Below, piece by piece: positions 10,912-20,726 of a stretch of DNA of 64,000 nt. Positions within the stretch are counted from its first letter, which is position 1; each line of letters starts with the position of its first letter. Location: the NCBI RefSeq assembly GCF_900111375.1, contig NZ_FOHB01000007.1, positions 221,120 through 285,119 of the forward strand. Reading direction: 5' to 3'. The notes under the pieces are model-generated. The model made no database searches. It had not been told where the DNA came from and saw only the letters and a program-made list of their open reading frames with translations. Position numbers and translations under genes: made by a program. The stretch is from Pedococcus cremeus (GTDB lineage: Bacteria; Actinomycetota; Actinomycetes; Actinomycetales; Dermatophilaceae).

Positions 10912-11358
10912 TCATTGGGTCTGGCGGAAGATCCACGCGCGCATGCCTGCGAAGCGGAGCAAGGTTGAGCCCGCCATCGACAAGGCGACTACGACAACCT
11001 GGGTGAGTGGCCGAGGGGCCGCCGAGACGTGGTGAAGAAAGCCCAGAGCTGCCGATGACAGCCCCCAGGTAATGAAGAAGAGCACGAACGCTTGGAAATG
11101 CTGGCGCACCACAGCCGTGCTTCCTCGGATCCCGAAGGTCCACCGGCGGTTGGCAGCCGTGTTGGCGACCGTTGCGACGGCCAGAGCGATGAGGTTAGCG
11201 AGCTGGCTCTTCTCGACAGCACCCAAAATCACAGTAAACAGAGCGAGGTGTGCGAGAGTGCTGCCGACTCCGACGAGTGCGAATCGCACGACACGACCGT
11301 CAGTAGATTTCCGAGCCCGTACGAAACCGATCTCGGCCGGCGCCGGTACCGCGGCCAT
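10912..11358 (-). CDS. GtrA family membrane protein
   Basis: 148 residues from the ATG at 11358, five bases after GGGAG. Four hydrophobic segments carry the GtrA pattern: RFALVGVGSTLAHLALF near the start, NRRWTFG after the second span, and a C-terminal RFAGMRAWIFRQ. GtrA-like proteins are thought to help move polyprenyl-linked sugars across the membrane during glycan modification. It lies 124 bases upstream of the acyltransferase gene on the same strand and may be cotranscribed. Confidence 0.88.
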   Translation of the reverse strand: MAAVPAPAEIGFVRARKSTDGRVVRFALVGVGSTLAHLALFTVILGAVEKSQLANLIALAVATVANTAANRRWTFGIRGSTAVVRQHFQAFVLFFITWGLSSAALGFLHHVSAAPRPLTQVVVVALSMAGSTLLRFAGMRAWIFRQTQ

Positions 11359-11535
11359 GCTGTCTCCCGTCCCCGTGGTCTGTATCCTGCTGAGGCTAGG
11401 CCGGGCCAGTGCCAGTCTGGGCGAGGGCCTGGGAACGGAACCGAATAGGGTAGCCAACCTAGGCCGAACGGACGATCGTCGCTGAAAGCCGCCTGTTCAA
11501 TGAGGAGCCAGCACTCCTGTCGCAGGCATGTCGCA

Positions 11536-11541
11536 TAGCCT
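11536..11541 (+). promoter_or_regulatory. -10 box of a leaderless promoter
   Basis: TAGCCT, then six bases, then the ATG at 11548, which lacks a Shine-Dalgarno. No convincing -35 is seen. Confidence 0.4.
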
Positions 11542-11547
11542 CCCATC

Positions 11548-13230
11548 ATGGTCAGACGAAGGGGGGACCAAAGAGCGCGAACAGGCCGGAACGCGGCGCG
11601 CGTGCTCGCGGCCGTTCCCGACGTATTTCTTGCGGTTCTAGCCGTCTCCGTCGCGCTGGGCGAGCTCTGTGCGGTACTAGGTCTTCGTCCCTTCGCGACT
11701 GCGTTGGGAAGTAGGCTGTTCCTTCTTGTCGTGACGTTATTGGCCGCATCCGCATGGTTGCCATACCCGCAGCGGGTGGCAAGTGCGTCATCCCTGAGGG
11801 GCTTCCCCGTTGCCCCGTGGATCCCGGGGCTCGTTCTCGTTGGGTATGCCTTGGCCACCCGTTTGGTGCCGCTGGGGGAGCGATCCGAATGGTTCCTCAA
11901 CGGGGACCACGTGCGACACCTGCTTTACGTGGCAGAGGAGCGAGCGGTGGGAAACCTCTCGTATGCCGACCAAAGCTACCCGCGGGCGTGGCACACCCTC
12001 GTTGCTGCGGTGTGGTCGTCGACCGGGGGCGGACTGGACCGGGCTGGTTTGCGATCCCTCATCGACGTGCAGGCGACTGCAGCCTGGTGTCTGCCAGCCG
12101 TGCTGAGCATCGCTATGGGGGCGCTCGCCCTCCAAGCTGCGAGGCGTGCGGGCCTGTCCGCGGCCCATGCGAGCACGGCCGGGTTCCTCGCTGCCACCAT
12201 GGTGCTTTGGCCGCCTTTCCTGTCTGCCTATCAGGCTCTCGGTTTCGAGAACTCGTTCGTAGGGGCGATCGTGCTCGCGGTGGTTGCGCGGCACGCGATG
12301 GAGCCGGCTGAGACGCGCATTTGGCCATTTGTCGTCGTGCTCATGGGCATCGTTGTCTGTGCCAACGCTTGGCAGCTACTGCTGCCGGCGCTCGGCGTCG
12401 CCCTCGTCCAACAGGTCAGGCGGCTCGTCCGGTTCGCACGCGGAGCACGCTTCGCGGTTGCGGTCATCTCGAGCTTAATCGCTGCGGTGGTGGCCCTCCC
12501 CGGGATCCTCGCTGTCGTTCGCGATGTGGGCATCAACCATGCGGCGGACGCCGGCGTTAAGGCGCCCGTGCCCGTGACGTTGGTGCTTGGGGGGTTACTT
12601 TGTTGCGGTGTTCTCGCGGTGCGCTGCCGAGGCGACCGCTCTATCACTCTGCTATGGGTGATGACCGCCACGCCGGCGCTCACCGCCATCGCAGTCGCTT
12701 TGCAAGCGAGGATCGGTCTCTTCGTCTACTACCCGAGTAAATTGCTGTGGCACTCCGCGGCGCTCGGACTCGGCCCGCTCGCTGCTGTGGCCGTCATGGC
12801 TTGGTCAGCGCTGGCCGGGCACTCTATGGGCGCCGTGGCCCGCCCAGCTCGGGTTCTCGGCACGTCAGCGGCTGCCTTGGCAGTAGCGTTCGCCTGCGTC
12901 AACCCGGCAGGAGCCTTTATTGGTGCCTGGTCGACGGTTCGTGGCCCCGAAGTCCTGGCAGCCGTCACTTCCCCAGAAGCCGCGAACGCACAGGTGGCGT
13001 GGCTGGGCGTCCCTCTCGACGACACCATTAGCCGAATTCTGTTGGACTTCTACAGGGTTGACCGCACCTCAGCCAGAACACCCCAGCCGCCGCTGAGTGT
13101 CACCGAGGAGTGCAGCCTCCTCCGCGAGGCGGCCCAACCGACGGTCTTGTCATCGGCCTCGCCGCCCCTGGTCCAAGCCAGGTACGCCTGTGTCCCGAGA
13201 ATCCGTGTTGTACGGGCCTCGGCGCCCTAG
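11548..13230 (+). CDS. large polytopic membrane protein, possible glycosyltransferase
   Basis: 560 residues with about twelve hydrophobic segments. A loop near residue 115 reads NGDHVRHLLYVAEE and is followed by SYPRAWHTL. This acidic-plus-YPxxWH layout recalls actinobacterial DUF6541-type membrane proteins and GT-C folds, but I cannot assign it firmly. The C-terminus has a short polar tail with several Cys residues. It is divergent from gtrA, and its codon use is less GC-biased than that of the core genes, fitting the accessory glycan block. No partner overlaps it. Confidence 0.7.
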   Translation: MVRRRGDQRARTGRNAARVLAAVPDVFLAVLAVSVALGELCAVLGLRPFATALGSRLFLLVVTLLAASAWLPYPQRVASASSLRGFPVAPWIPGLVLVGYALATRLVPLGERSEWFLNGDHVRHLLYVAEERAVGNLSYADQSYPRAWHTLVAAVWSSTGGGLDRAGLRSLIDVQATAAWCLPAVLSIAMGALALQAARRAGLSAAHASTAGFLAATMVLWPPFLSAYQALGFENSFVGAIVLAVVARHAMEPAETRIWPFVVVLMGIVVCANAWQLLLPALGVALVQQVRRLVRFARGARFAVAVISSLIAAVVALPGILAVVRDVGINHAADAGVKAPVPVTLVLGGLLCCGVLAVRCRGDRSITLLWVMTATPALTAIAVALQARIGLFVYYPSKLLWHSAALGLGPLAAVAVMAWSALAGHSMGAVARPARVLGTSAAALAVAFACVNPAGAFIGAWSTVRGPEVLAAVTSPEAANAQVAWLGVPLDDTISRILLDFYRVDRTSARTPQPPLSVTEECSLLREAAQPTVLSSASPPLVQARYACVPRIRVVRASAP

Positions 13231-13318
13231 CTGGTCCCCGCCTTCCTGTCAGCTCGCGACGAATGGACGGGCAGAGGTGGCGTCGAAGCCCGAACTCGCC
13301 GAGGCAAAGACACAAGCA

Positions 13319-13337
13319 GCTTCGGCAAAGCCGAAGC
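13319..13337 (+). terminator. intergenic hairpin between convergent genes
   Basis: GCTTCGGC-AAA-GCCGAAGC forms a perfect 8-bp stem about 90 bases after the stop at 13230. It probably ends transcription of that gene. The rest of the 290-base gap to 13521 shows no gene. Confidence 0.5.
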
Positions 13338-13520
13338 CTGGCCCACTTCGTGGCACCTTCGAGCTACGTTCGTTACGCGTCCAGGGGGTGTCACTACTTG
13401 GCTTGTGGTTTCTTCCTGAACTGATTCGAGGCACGCCGAGAACAACGCCATCCCTTCGCTGCGTACGGTCATACGAAGGAATTCAAGCCGGCAATGTTGT
13501 GTGAACTCAGGGAGAAGATG

Positions 13521-14672
13521 TCACGGACCTTGGCGCATTCCCCTTGTTGCGAGCCCGCGCACGGGCCGTCGAAGGATCGGTACTTCGACGTAACGCCAGG
13601 ATGCGGCCGCCAGAGCAGTGCTGAGGCACAGAGTGAGAATTGCCCCCAACACGTGCGGGACTCTCGCGGCGAGGATTATGGCAATGGGAAAATGCCAGAG
13701 GTAGACGCCGTAGGAGATGCGCCCAAGTGCTGCTATGGGCCCTCGTGCCAGTGCCGTCGCTGCACGGCTGGGACGCCTAGAGGCAGACACTGTGGCTGCC
13801 CAGCCGACTACCCCGGCCGAAGCCAAGGCAACAGGGAGAAGGGTCCATGATCCCTGGGGGCCCAAAGGGAGGCTCAGAGCCAGCACGCAGGCTGCGTAAG
13901 AGGCTATGCGGCCCAAGGGCCAATCCGTCAGGTGGGGGAGGAAGAACGCCAGCATTGCGCCAATGATCAGCGCGTCTGCTCGCGTGTCCGGTCCAAACAT
14001 TACGCGTGACGACGGCGCACCGCTGAGTGTCAACCAGGCACGAAGCCCCACGCAAAGGATCAGACCCAGACAAAGCACCAGAAGCAGTCGCCGTCGTCCT
14101 CGCGGCAAGAGGACGGCCATCAACATGGGCCACAGCAGATAGAACTGCTCTTCCATCGAGAGCGACCACATGTGTTGCAGCAAGTGCATGGGGAGGCCGC
14201 TGATGGCCGCGAAGTTGGCTACATACGCGAAAGACGCAACGACAGGCCACAACGAGTCGCCCGCCACCTTGTGAGCGGCGCTAGTGAAGAGCAGGAAGAT
14301 CAACAGAGCAGGAGCTAGGCGCCGGGCACGGCGTACATAGAACGCTCGAATATCGATGCGCCGGTGATCTTCTTGTTCCTCCAAGAGTAGCCGCGTGATG
14401 AGAAAGCCAGAAAGTACGAAGAAGAAGGTAACCCCCACGGTGCCCGCGTTAGCGCATAGCGGCAGAAGGCTGTGACCAGCGATCACCGCTGTCACCGCCA
14501 GCCCTCGCAAGCCGTCAAGCGCTGGCCTTCGGCCAAGCCGGTAAGTCTGAAGGTCCTGGGCGCTTTCCTCCGGCACGGGCGGCGTGGCTCCGGTCCCGCC
14601 TGAAGGCTCGACGTAACAGCCCTTTCTCCCAGGGTTCACCCCTGAAGCGAGCCCCGACATGTTTGCTGACAA
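13521..14672 (-). CDS. OafA/NodX-type acyltransferase (second copy)
   Basis: 383 residues. The N-terminal tail is followed by RRPALDGLRGLAVTAVIAGH, the conserved acyltransferase-3 signature with its His, then FFFVLSGFLITRLL and HMWSLSMEEQFYLLWP, which is strongly diagnostic of this family. About ten membrane spans fill the remainder. It probably acylates a surface glycan. It is diverged from the copy at 9561, so the two may serve different substrates or positions. The start may be the Met four codons further in. It is convergent with the gene at 11548 and reads away from tadG. Confidence 0.88.
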   Translation of the reverse strand: MSANMSGLASGVNPGRKGCYVEPSGGTGATPPVPEESAQDLQTYRLGRRPALDGLRGLAVTAVIAGHSLLPLCANAGTVGVTFFFVLSGFLITRLLLEEQEDHRRIDIRAFYVRRARRLAPALLIFLLFTSAAHKVAGDSLWPVVASFAYVANFAAISGLPMHLLQHMWSLSMEEQFYLLWPMLMAVLLPRGRRRLLLVLCLGLILCVGLRAWLTLSGAPSSRVMFGPDTRADALIIGAMLAFFLPHLTDWPLGRIASYAACVLALSLPLGPQGSWTLLPVALASAGVVGWAATVSASRRPSRAATALARGPIAALGRISYGVYLWHFPIAIILAARVPHVLGAILTLCLSTALAAASWRYVEVPILRRPVRGLATRGMRQGP

Positions 14673-14731
14673 TACTCCGAACCTCGCACGGTCAGGCTAT
14701 GCGGCGACAAAGGATCTGCCGCCGCAGGCAC

Positions 14732-15805
14732 CTAGTTGACAAGTCCCGTGGCCCAAGCATTGTAGGCGGTGCATTGGATGTTTCCGATGCCGCAGAGGTT
14801 GTTGATGTCTCCAACGGGGCTATACGAGACGTACTGCACTTTGATGTTGCCATCACCGTCGTAGCTGATGAGCTTCAGCTGGATGAAGGCGATGATGGTG
14901 TAATTGGTATTGGCGCCATTTCCGGAGATCTTGTTATAGACGGGGAATGCGTACGTCTTTCCCAGGACGGCGCTCAAAGGTCCAGCCACGTTGCCCGAGT
15001 TGATCTTGTTTCCAGGCGCCCCATTAACGGTGAGCGTGGGGGGAGTGCCCGTGAGTGTGAGGTCCGCCTTGCAACCATTGGAGATGTAGGACCCGATATC
15101 GGTTGCGCTGAGTCCGTCCCCGCAGTTCAGCCACCCCCAGTTCCCTGAGCCGTTGCTGCCAGCCGAACAGTCCGCGTTCCAGACCTTGTCGACCGCGATC
15201 GTCTCAATCGGGTACGGGGAGCCGGCTAAGGTCGCATTGTTGGCGATCTCATCGGCTTCGGCCTTGCAAATGGCCAAGGGAAACACTCCGCTTACTTGGC
15301 GCGCCACGCCGAGGGCGGCGCTCCCGTCCTTGTCGGCGTGCACAGAGGAGACGCCGACCATGCGGCCCAGCGACGTGGGCACGTCACGCTGGACGCGAAC
15401 TGTGGCCTTGAGCATGCCGTTGTCATCGGCGTTACCGTTCTTGTCCAGGCATTGCAGGTTTATGGACACGGAGATGTTTCCCGACGTGGTGTCGAGGCCG
15501 AACGGCCCGTTCTTGTCGACCTGCGCCTTGGCCAGGGTCAGAGAAGCGCCCGCATCGTTGTCCACGATCGTGCGGCAGTTGGTCGGGACCGACGGCTGCG
15601 CGTTGATCATGCTTCGCTTGGCGTTCACGATCGCCAGAGCAGCACTGTCGGCGCCGGTGCTGAAGGCCCGCGCCTGGGCGTAGGTCATGCCGAAGTCCAA
15701 CGTGAAGGCAGCGAGGATGAGCAGCGGGATGGTCATCAGGGCGACGGTCACTGCGACCGCTCCGCGTTCCCGCCCGCGTGAGCTGGACCTCAGCTGTACT
15801 CGCAC
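14732..15805 (-). CDS. tadG: TadG-like Flp pilus assembly protein
   Basis: 357 residues from a GTG, eight bases after AGGGGG. The N-terminus RGAVAVTVALMTIPLLILA is a single membrane anchor of the pseudopilin-like TadE/TadG type. The rest is a polar, probably extracytoplasmic domain with eight or so Cys residues likely to form disulphides (CKAEADEI, NADCSAG, CGDG, CKADL). TadG helps assemble Tad pili on the cell surface. Its start overlaps the end of tadE by 16 bases, so they form one unit. The main Tad operon lies about 9 kb away on the other strand. Confidence 0.8.
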   Translation of the reverse strand: MRVQLRSSSRGRERGAVAVTVALMTIPLLILAAFTLDFGMTYAQARAFSTGADSAALAIVNAKRSMINAQPSVPTNCRTIVDNDAGASLTLAKAQVDKNGPFGLDTTSGNISVSINLQCLDKNGNADDNGMLKATVRVQRDVPTSLGRMVGVSSVHADKDGSAALGVARQVSGVFPLAICKAEADEIANNATLAGSPYPIETIAVDKVWNADCSAGSNGSGNWGWLNCGDGLSATDIGSYISNGCKADLTLTGTPPTLTVNGAPGNKINSGNVAGPLSAVLGKTYAFPVYNKISGNGANTNYTIIAFIQLKLISYDGDGNIKVQYVSYSPVGDINNLCGIGNIQCTAYNAWATGLVN

Positions 15806-16278
15806 TGGAAGACCCCCTGGCCGGTCAGATTAATGGGATTCATGTAGGGCAGCGGGAATGGAGGTTTGGAGGGATAGGTCGCCACCACCCTCAACTGCTG
15901 GCCCACCGTGGAGCCAGTGCAAGGCTTGTTGCCCCCCGCACTACATGCGGACCCGACGGGGCTGCCGCCCGAGTCCAAGCGCTCAACCGTGGGTACCACT
16001 GATCCGCTCGCCAGACCCACCGCGCCACTTTGAAGACTGGTCTTGACCCTGTCACCGATCTGAGTGCACGTGAGACCGTTGCCGGCAAGGTCTGTGACGA
16101 CGCCAGCCCGGGCAGCGTCCCGGGCGGAGTTGTTGAGGGCGATCTGCTGCGAGAAGACAAACCCGAAGTCGATGATTCCACCAACGAGCAGCACCAGAAT
16201 GGGAACAACGAGGGCGAACTCGACAGCAGCCGCCCCGCGGTCTCTGCGTCGTTGATGCCTGGGGTGTCGCCAGCTCAT
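15790..16278 (-). CDS. tadE: TadE-like pseudopilin
   Basis: 162 residues from the ATG at 16278, preceded by AGAGGAAC. The open frame extends upstream to 16740 but overlaps mtrA antisense. The N-terminus has RGAAAVEFALVVPILVLLVG, the classic TadE prepilin-like motif with Glu at position 5 of the putative mature chain, followed by one membrane helix. The remainder is soluble and contains Cys pairs. It would be processed by a TadV/CpaA-type peptidase, which is not in this window. It is the first gene of the tadE-tadG pair and is divergent from mtrA. Confidence 0.85.
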   Translation of the reverse strand: MSWRHPRHQRRRDRGAAAVEFALVVPILVLLVGGIIDFGFVFSQQIALNNSARDAARAGVVTDLAGNGLTCTQIGDRVKTSLQSGAVGLASGSVVPTVERLDSGGSPVGSACSAGGNKPCTGSTVGQQLRVVATYPSKPPFPLPYMNPINLTGQGVFQCEYS

Positions 16279-16486
16279 GTCTTGTTCCTCTGCCTCCAGG
16301 ACACGGAGTCGTGCGTCCACGGGAATCCTGCCGTTCGCCCGGTCGGGCGGAAATCGTCCGTTCGGCCAGAGGAGGGCAACCGAACGTTCCGCATGAGCGA
16401 CTGGGATGTCGCGTGCAAGCGTCCACCCCGACTGTGTGATGATTCGTGATGAAATCCGTTGGTCCCAGGTGGGAGGGCAGACGCAC

Positions 16487-17164
16487 GTGAAGGGTCGCGT
16501 ACTCGTCGTCGATGACGACCTGGCTCTTGCAGAGATGCTCGGAATCGTGCTTCGCAACGAGGGTCTCGAGGTGTCACACGTCGCCGACGGCGCCGCCGCT
16601 GTGAGCGCCTTCCGTGAGGCCAAGCCTGACCTCGTGCTCCTCGACGTCATGTTGCCAGGGCTGGACGGCATGGAGGTGTGCCGACGAATTCGTTCGGAGT
16701 CCGGGGTGCCCATCGTCATGCTGACCGCACGGACCGACACCGTTGACGTGGTGGTTGGTCTCGAGTCCGGCGCCGACGACTACGTGGTCAAGCCTTTCAA
16801 GCCGCAGGAGCTGATCGCCCGGATCAGGGCGCGGCTCCGTCGTGGTGACGAGCCGGAGCCGGAGCGTCTCGAGATCGGTGACCTCGTGATCGACGTGGCC
16901 GGACACTCGGTCAAGCGCGACGGCCAGGCACTGTCGCTGACCCCCCTCGAGTTCGACCTCCTCGTGGCTCTCGCTCGCAAGCCGTGGCAGGTCTTCACGC
17001 GAGAGGTGCTGCTGGAGCAGGTGTGGGGCTACCGGCACGCCGGTGACACCAGGCTCGTGAACGTCCACGTGCAGCGGCTCCGCTCAAAGATCGAGCACGA
17101 CCCTGAGAAGCCTGAGATCGTGGTCACCGTGCGTGGTGTCGGCTACAAGGCAGGCCCGAGCTAG
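16487..17164 (+). CDS. mtrA: OmpR-family response regulator MtrA
   Basis: 225 residues from the GTG at 16487, nine bases after GGGAGGG. Receiver domain: acidic pair D10/D11, phospho-acceptor D53 in LLDVMLPG, and K102 in VVKPFKP. The C-terminal winged helix ends VVTVRGVGYKAG. MtrA is the essential actinobacterial regulator of cell-wall, division and osmotic-response genes. The kinase gene mtrB begins two bases downstream. A start at 16439 is open but lacks a good ribosome site. Confidence 0.97.
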   Translation: MKGRVLVVDDDLALAEMLGIVLRNEGLEVSHVADGAAAVSAFREAKPDLVLLDVMLPGLDGMEVCRRIRSESGVPIVMLTARTDTVDVVVGLESGADDYVVKPFKPQELIARIRARLRRGDEPEPERLEIGDLVIDVAGHSVKRDGQALSLTPLEFDLLVALARKPWQVFTREVLLEQVWGYRHAGDTRLVNVHVQRLRSKIEHDPEKPEIVVTVRGVGYKAGPS

Positions 17165-17166
17165 CC

Positions 17167-18948
17167 ATGACCGGGTCGGCCAGGCCTCACCCGGGGCCGA
17201 CCTCGCGGTGGAGGGCGACCAGCTCGCGCGGGATCGAAGTCGCACGACAGGCAGGTCGTGGCCTCCGGCCTGCCTTGCTGCGCGCCGCTCGAGCCCTGAG
17301 GCACACGTGGCGCTCCTCACTGCAGTTCCGCGTGGTGACGACGACCATGCTGCTCGGGCTGCTCGTCATCGTGCTGCTGGGGTCGTACCTCTACCAGTCC
17401 ATCTCCAACGGGCTGGAGGAGGACCGGGTCTCCACCGCGACTCAGGAAGCTTCGAGACTCGCCACCGAGGCACAGCAGGCCTTCGACGCCACCGACAGCA
17501 CGGAGAGCGCCGCCCAGCTCGGGCAGTTCGCCCGGGACCTGGTGCAGCAGAAGCTGGCGTCGCCCGGAGCAGATGCCAGCCGACAGGTGGTGTTCACCCG
17601 GTCACTGGACAACAGCAGCCCGACCTTCGTCGCCACCGTGTGCTCCGACGAGGCCTGTCTGCCGAGCATCCCGAACGACCTCCGTGAGGCAGTCAGCGAC
17701 AACCCTCGACGCCAGCAGTACAAGCTCACCAGCATCAGCGACGCCTCGGGCAGCACCGTCCCCGCGGTGCTCGTCGGCTCGCAAATCGAGCTACCTGTCG
17801 CTGGTGCCTACGACCTGTACTTCCTGTTCCCGATGCAGCGTGAGGAGCAGACGCTCAAGCTGATCACCAACACCTTCGCCTTCGGGGGAGTGGCGCTGGT
17901 GCTGCTGGTCGGTGCGGTCGCCTACGTCGTGACCAGGCAGGTCGTCATCCCTGTGAGACGGGCGGCGGTGGTGGCGGAGCGGCTGTCGTCCGGCAAGCTC
18001 AACGAACGCATGCGTTCGCGAGGCGAAGACGACCTGGCGATGCTCGGAAAGTCCTTCAACGAGATGGCCGACAGCCTGCAGTCGCAGATCCGTCAGCTCG
18101 AAGGGCTGTCCAGGGTTCAGCAGCGGTTCGTCTCCGATGTCTCTCACGAGCTGCGGACGCCTCTCACCACCATCCGCATGGCCGCAGACCTCCTTCACGA
18201 CTCGAGGCAGGCCTTCGACCCGGTCTCAGCGCGCTCCGCCGAACTGCTGAACAACGAGCTCGACCGCTTCGAGGAACTGCTCGCCGACTTGCTGGAAATC
18301 AGCCGCTTCGACGCCGGTGCAGCTGCTCTCGATGCCGAACCGACCGACCTGCGTGACCCCGTCGCCCGGGCGATCACCGCCGCGCAGTCCATCGCAGACC
18401 GCCGCGGCAGCCAGATCTCGGTCGCGGCCGAGGGCGACTGCGTTGCCGAGGTGGACTCCAGGCGTGTCGAGCGCATCCTCCGCAACCTTTTGGTGAACGC
18501 CGTGGAGCACGGGGAGGGCCGGCCCGTCGAGGTTCGGATCGCCGGCAACGAGTCGGCTGTCGCCGTCGCCGTTCGGGACCACGGGGTGGGACTGCGCCCC
18601 GGTGAGGCCGCGCTCGTTTTCAACCGGTTCTGGCGCGCCGACCCGGCACGCGCCCGGACGACGGGTGGGACCGGCCTCGGCCTCGCGATCTCCCTCGAGG
18701 ACGCACGCCTGCACGACGGGTGGCTTCAGGCCTGGGGGGAACCTGGCGCGGGGTCCTGCTTCCGGCTGACCCTTCCGCGTCGAGCCGGCTCGCCGATCGA
18801 CGAGGCGCCTCTACCACTCGAACCCGCGCTGACCAATGGGCCGGTGTCGCGGCCCAGAGGTCACACGAGCATTGAGGGCAGTGGCACCGCCCCCGCTTCC
18901 GGAGCCGGGGGAACGGCCGCGACGAGACAGGCTCGGTCCGAGCCGTGA
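17167..18948 (+). CDS. mtrB: sensor histidine kinase MtrB
   Basis: 593 residues. Membrane spans lie near 57-77 and 237-257 and enclose an extracytoplasmic sensor domain with two Cys (VCSDEACLP). A HAMP domain follows, then HisKA with H327 in FVSDVSHELRTPL. The ATPase domain has the N box (NLLVNAVEHGEG), VRDHGVGL and GGTGLGLAIS. It phosphorylates MtrA. The start is two bases after the mtrA stop, and its TGA overlaps the GTG of lpqB, so the three genes form one operon. The C-terminal 60 residues are low-complexity. Confidence 0.96.
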   Translation: MTGSARPHPGPTSRWRATSSRGIEVARQAGRGLRPALLRAARALRHTWRSSLQFRVVTTTMLLGLLVIVLLGSYLYQSISNGLEEDRVSTATQEASRLATEAQQAFDATDSTESAAQLGQFARDLVQQKLASPGADASRQVVFTRSLDNSSPTFVATVCSDEACLPSIPNDLREAVSDNPRRQQYKLTSISDASGSTVPAVLVGSQIELPVAGAYDLYFLFPMQREEQTLKLITNTFAFGGVALVLLVGAVAYVVTRQVVIPVRRAAVVAERLSSGKLNERMRSRGEDDLAMLGKSFNEMADSLQSQIRQLEGLSRVQQRFVSDVSHELRTPLTTIRMAADLLHDSRQAFDPVSARSAELLNNELDRFEELLADLLEISRFDAGAAALDAEPTDLRDPVARAITAAQSIADRRGSQISVAAEGDCVAEVDSRRVERILRNLLVNAVEHGEGRPVEVRIAGNESAVAVAVRDHGVGLRPGEAALVFNRFWRADPARARTTGGTGLGLAISLEDARLHDGWLQAWGEPGAGSCFRLTLPRRAGSPIDEAPLPLEPALTNGPVSRPRGHTSIEGSGTAPASGAGGTAATRQARSEP

Positions 18949-20717
18949 GGTACCGCCCACTCCTCGTGGTCGTCGCGGCCGTAGTGCTGGCCGGCTGTGG
19001 CGGCATCTCCAGCGACTCGCCGGTGCGCCCCGGCCTGGAGGTGGGCGCGGCAGCAGCGGACCCGGTCAAGATCCTCTTCCCGGGTCCAGCTTCGGGTTCT
19101 TCGGCGCAGCAGATCGTGCAGGGGTTTCTCCGGGCCGGCGCGGCAAGCGACGAGGAGTACGAGGTTGCCCGTTCCTTCCTCTCGCTCTCGTCAGGCACCA
19201 CATGGCGGCCCGACTCATCCATCATGGTGTTCACGGACGACTCCGCTGTCTCCGTCAAAGCCGTCAGCGAGAACACGGTGAAGGCAGTGGCCAAGGTCTC
19301 GGCCAGCATCGACGCCAATGGCCGGTACCGCGATCTGCCCGCCGGCACCACGGTCGAGGCCACGTTCGGGCTCCAGAAGGTTGCGGGGGAGTGGCGGATC
19401 AGCTCCGTCCCTGAAGGGTTCGGGCTGTGGCTGAGCGCGTCCGACGTGGACAGGCTCTACCAGCCCTTCCGCATCCACTACGTCTCGACGTTCGACCGGA
19501 GCCTGGTCCCGGATGTCCGCTGGTTCTTCGTGGGGAAGGGGCTTGCCACGCGGCTGGCCCGGGCCCAGCTCGGCTCGCCGCCGGCATACCTGCGCGGCGC
19601 TGTCCGCAGCGATGTGCCGGTGGGCACCCGCCTCACCGTTGACGCGGTGCCGGTGGACAACGGTGTCGCCACCGTCGACTTGACCGCCACCAAGCCGGGC
19701 GGCGATCCGGTTCGCCGGCAGAACCTGTGGGCCCAGTTCGTGGCCACGCTGTCGCAGGTCCCCCAGGTGGACCGGGTTGCGCTGAAGGTGGAGGGCTCCG
19801 ACCTTGACCTGCCCGGTGTTGAGAAGGCTCCGGCGAGCCTGGCGGACCTCGGGTTCCCGCAGACGCCAGCAGCGCCCGCGGCGCAACCCCTGCTGCGCAC
19901 TTCCAACGGCGACGTGTTCACAGTCGACCCCGCTCGCATCGGCGAGGACCGCGATGCCGGCCCGGCTCGACGCCGCGCCACGCCGAGCAGCATCGCGCCG
20001 GGCTGGGTCTGGCTGGCTGCCTCGAAGGATGGGAAGGACACCGCCGCGGTCGGCGGTGACCGCGCTGAGCTTTCTCGATGGCGGGAAGGTCGCCAGATCC
20101 GAGTCGGACGCTTCGCCACCCAGCTGACGCGTCCCTCGTACGACCGTCAGGACTTCCTGTGGGTGGGAGGCCAGAGCGATGGATCCTCAGGGTTGTGGGT
20201 CGTCAACACGCGGGTCGACCCTGAGGACACGGCACGGGCTCGTCCGACCCAGGTTGCCGCACCGTGGCTGAGGGGCAGGTCGATTCTGGCGGTCCGGCTC
20301 TCCCCAGACGGCCAACGAGCAGCCGTCGTGTCCGCAGATGCTGCCGGAGCGAAGCCGCGCATTGACGTGGCCGGCGTGGTGCGCTCGGCCAATGGAACTC
20401 CTGAGAGCCTGGCGGAGCCAGTGGCCCTGGCGCCGTCTCTGACCTTGGTGAGAGACCTCGTCTGGATCGATGAGACGCGGGTGGCGCTGCTCGGCCGAAT
20501 GGCCAGCACCTCACCGGTGCGCGTCTGGATCAGCCAGATCGGTGGGCGGACTACCGCCGCCGAAGCATCGGACGTGCCGGCGGCACAGTCGATCACCACC
20601 GTCAACGGGGAGCGTGGACTCGTCGTCACCACCGACAGCGGCCAAGTGCTCTTACGGGCTGGCAGTAGCTGGCTCGATGTCGCCAAGGGTACGGACTTCG
20701 CGGTGCCTGCGACCTGA
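18945..20717 (+). CDS. lpqB: lipoprotein LpqB
   Basis: 590 residues from a GTG that overlaps the mtrB stop (GTGA). The signal peptide ends in the lipobox VVLAGCGG, so the mature protein is lipid-anchored outside the membrane. The middle contains a GerMN-like domain (PVGTRLTVDAVPVDNGVATVDLT), and the C-terminal half has the beta-propeller-like repeats of the LpqB family. In mycobacteria LpqB interacts with the MtrB sensor domain and tunes MtrA signalling. The conserved order mtrA-mtrB-lpqB supports the same role here. It converges on the minus-strand gene ten bases downstream. Confidence 0.95.
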   Translation: MRYRPLLVVVAAVVLAGCGGISSDSPVRPGLEVGAAAADPVKILFPGPASGSSAQQIVQGFLRAGAASDEEYEVARSFLSLSSGTTWRPDSSIMVFTDDSAVSVKAVSENTVKAVAKVSASIDANGRYRDLPAGTTVEATFGLQKVAGEWRISSVPEGFGLWLSASDVDRLYQPFRIHYVSTFDRSLVPDVRWFFVGKGLATRLARAQLGSPPAYLRGAVRSDVPVGTRLTVDAVPVDNGVATVDLTATKPGGDPVRRQNLWAQFVATLSQVPQVDRVALKVEGSDLDLPGVEKAPASLADLGFPQTPAAPAAQPLLRTSNGDVFTVDPARIGEDRDAGPARRRATPSSIAPGWVWLAASKDGKDTAAVGGDRAELSRWREGRQIRVGRFATQLTRPSYDRQDFLWVGGQSDGSSGLWVVNTRVDPEDTARARPTQVAAPWLRGRSILAVRLSPDGQRAAVVSADAAGAKPRIDVAGVVRSANGTPESLAEPVALAPSLTLVRDLVWIDETRVALLGRMASTSPVRVWISQIGGRTTAAEASDVPAAQSITTVNGERGLVVTTDSGQVLLRAGSSWLDVAKGTDFAVPAT

Positions 20718-20726
20718 GAAGCGTGG

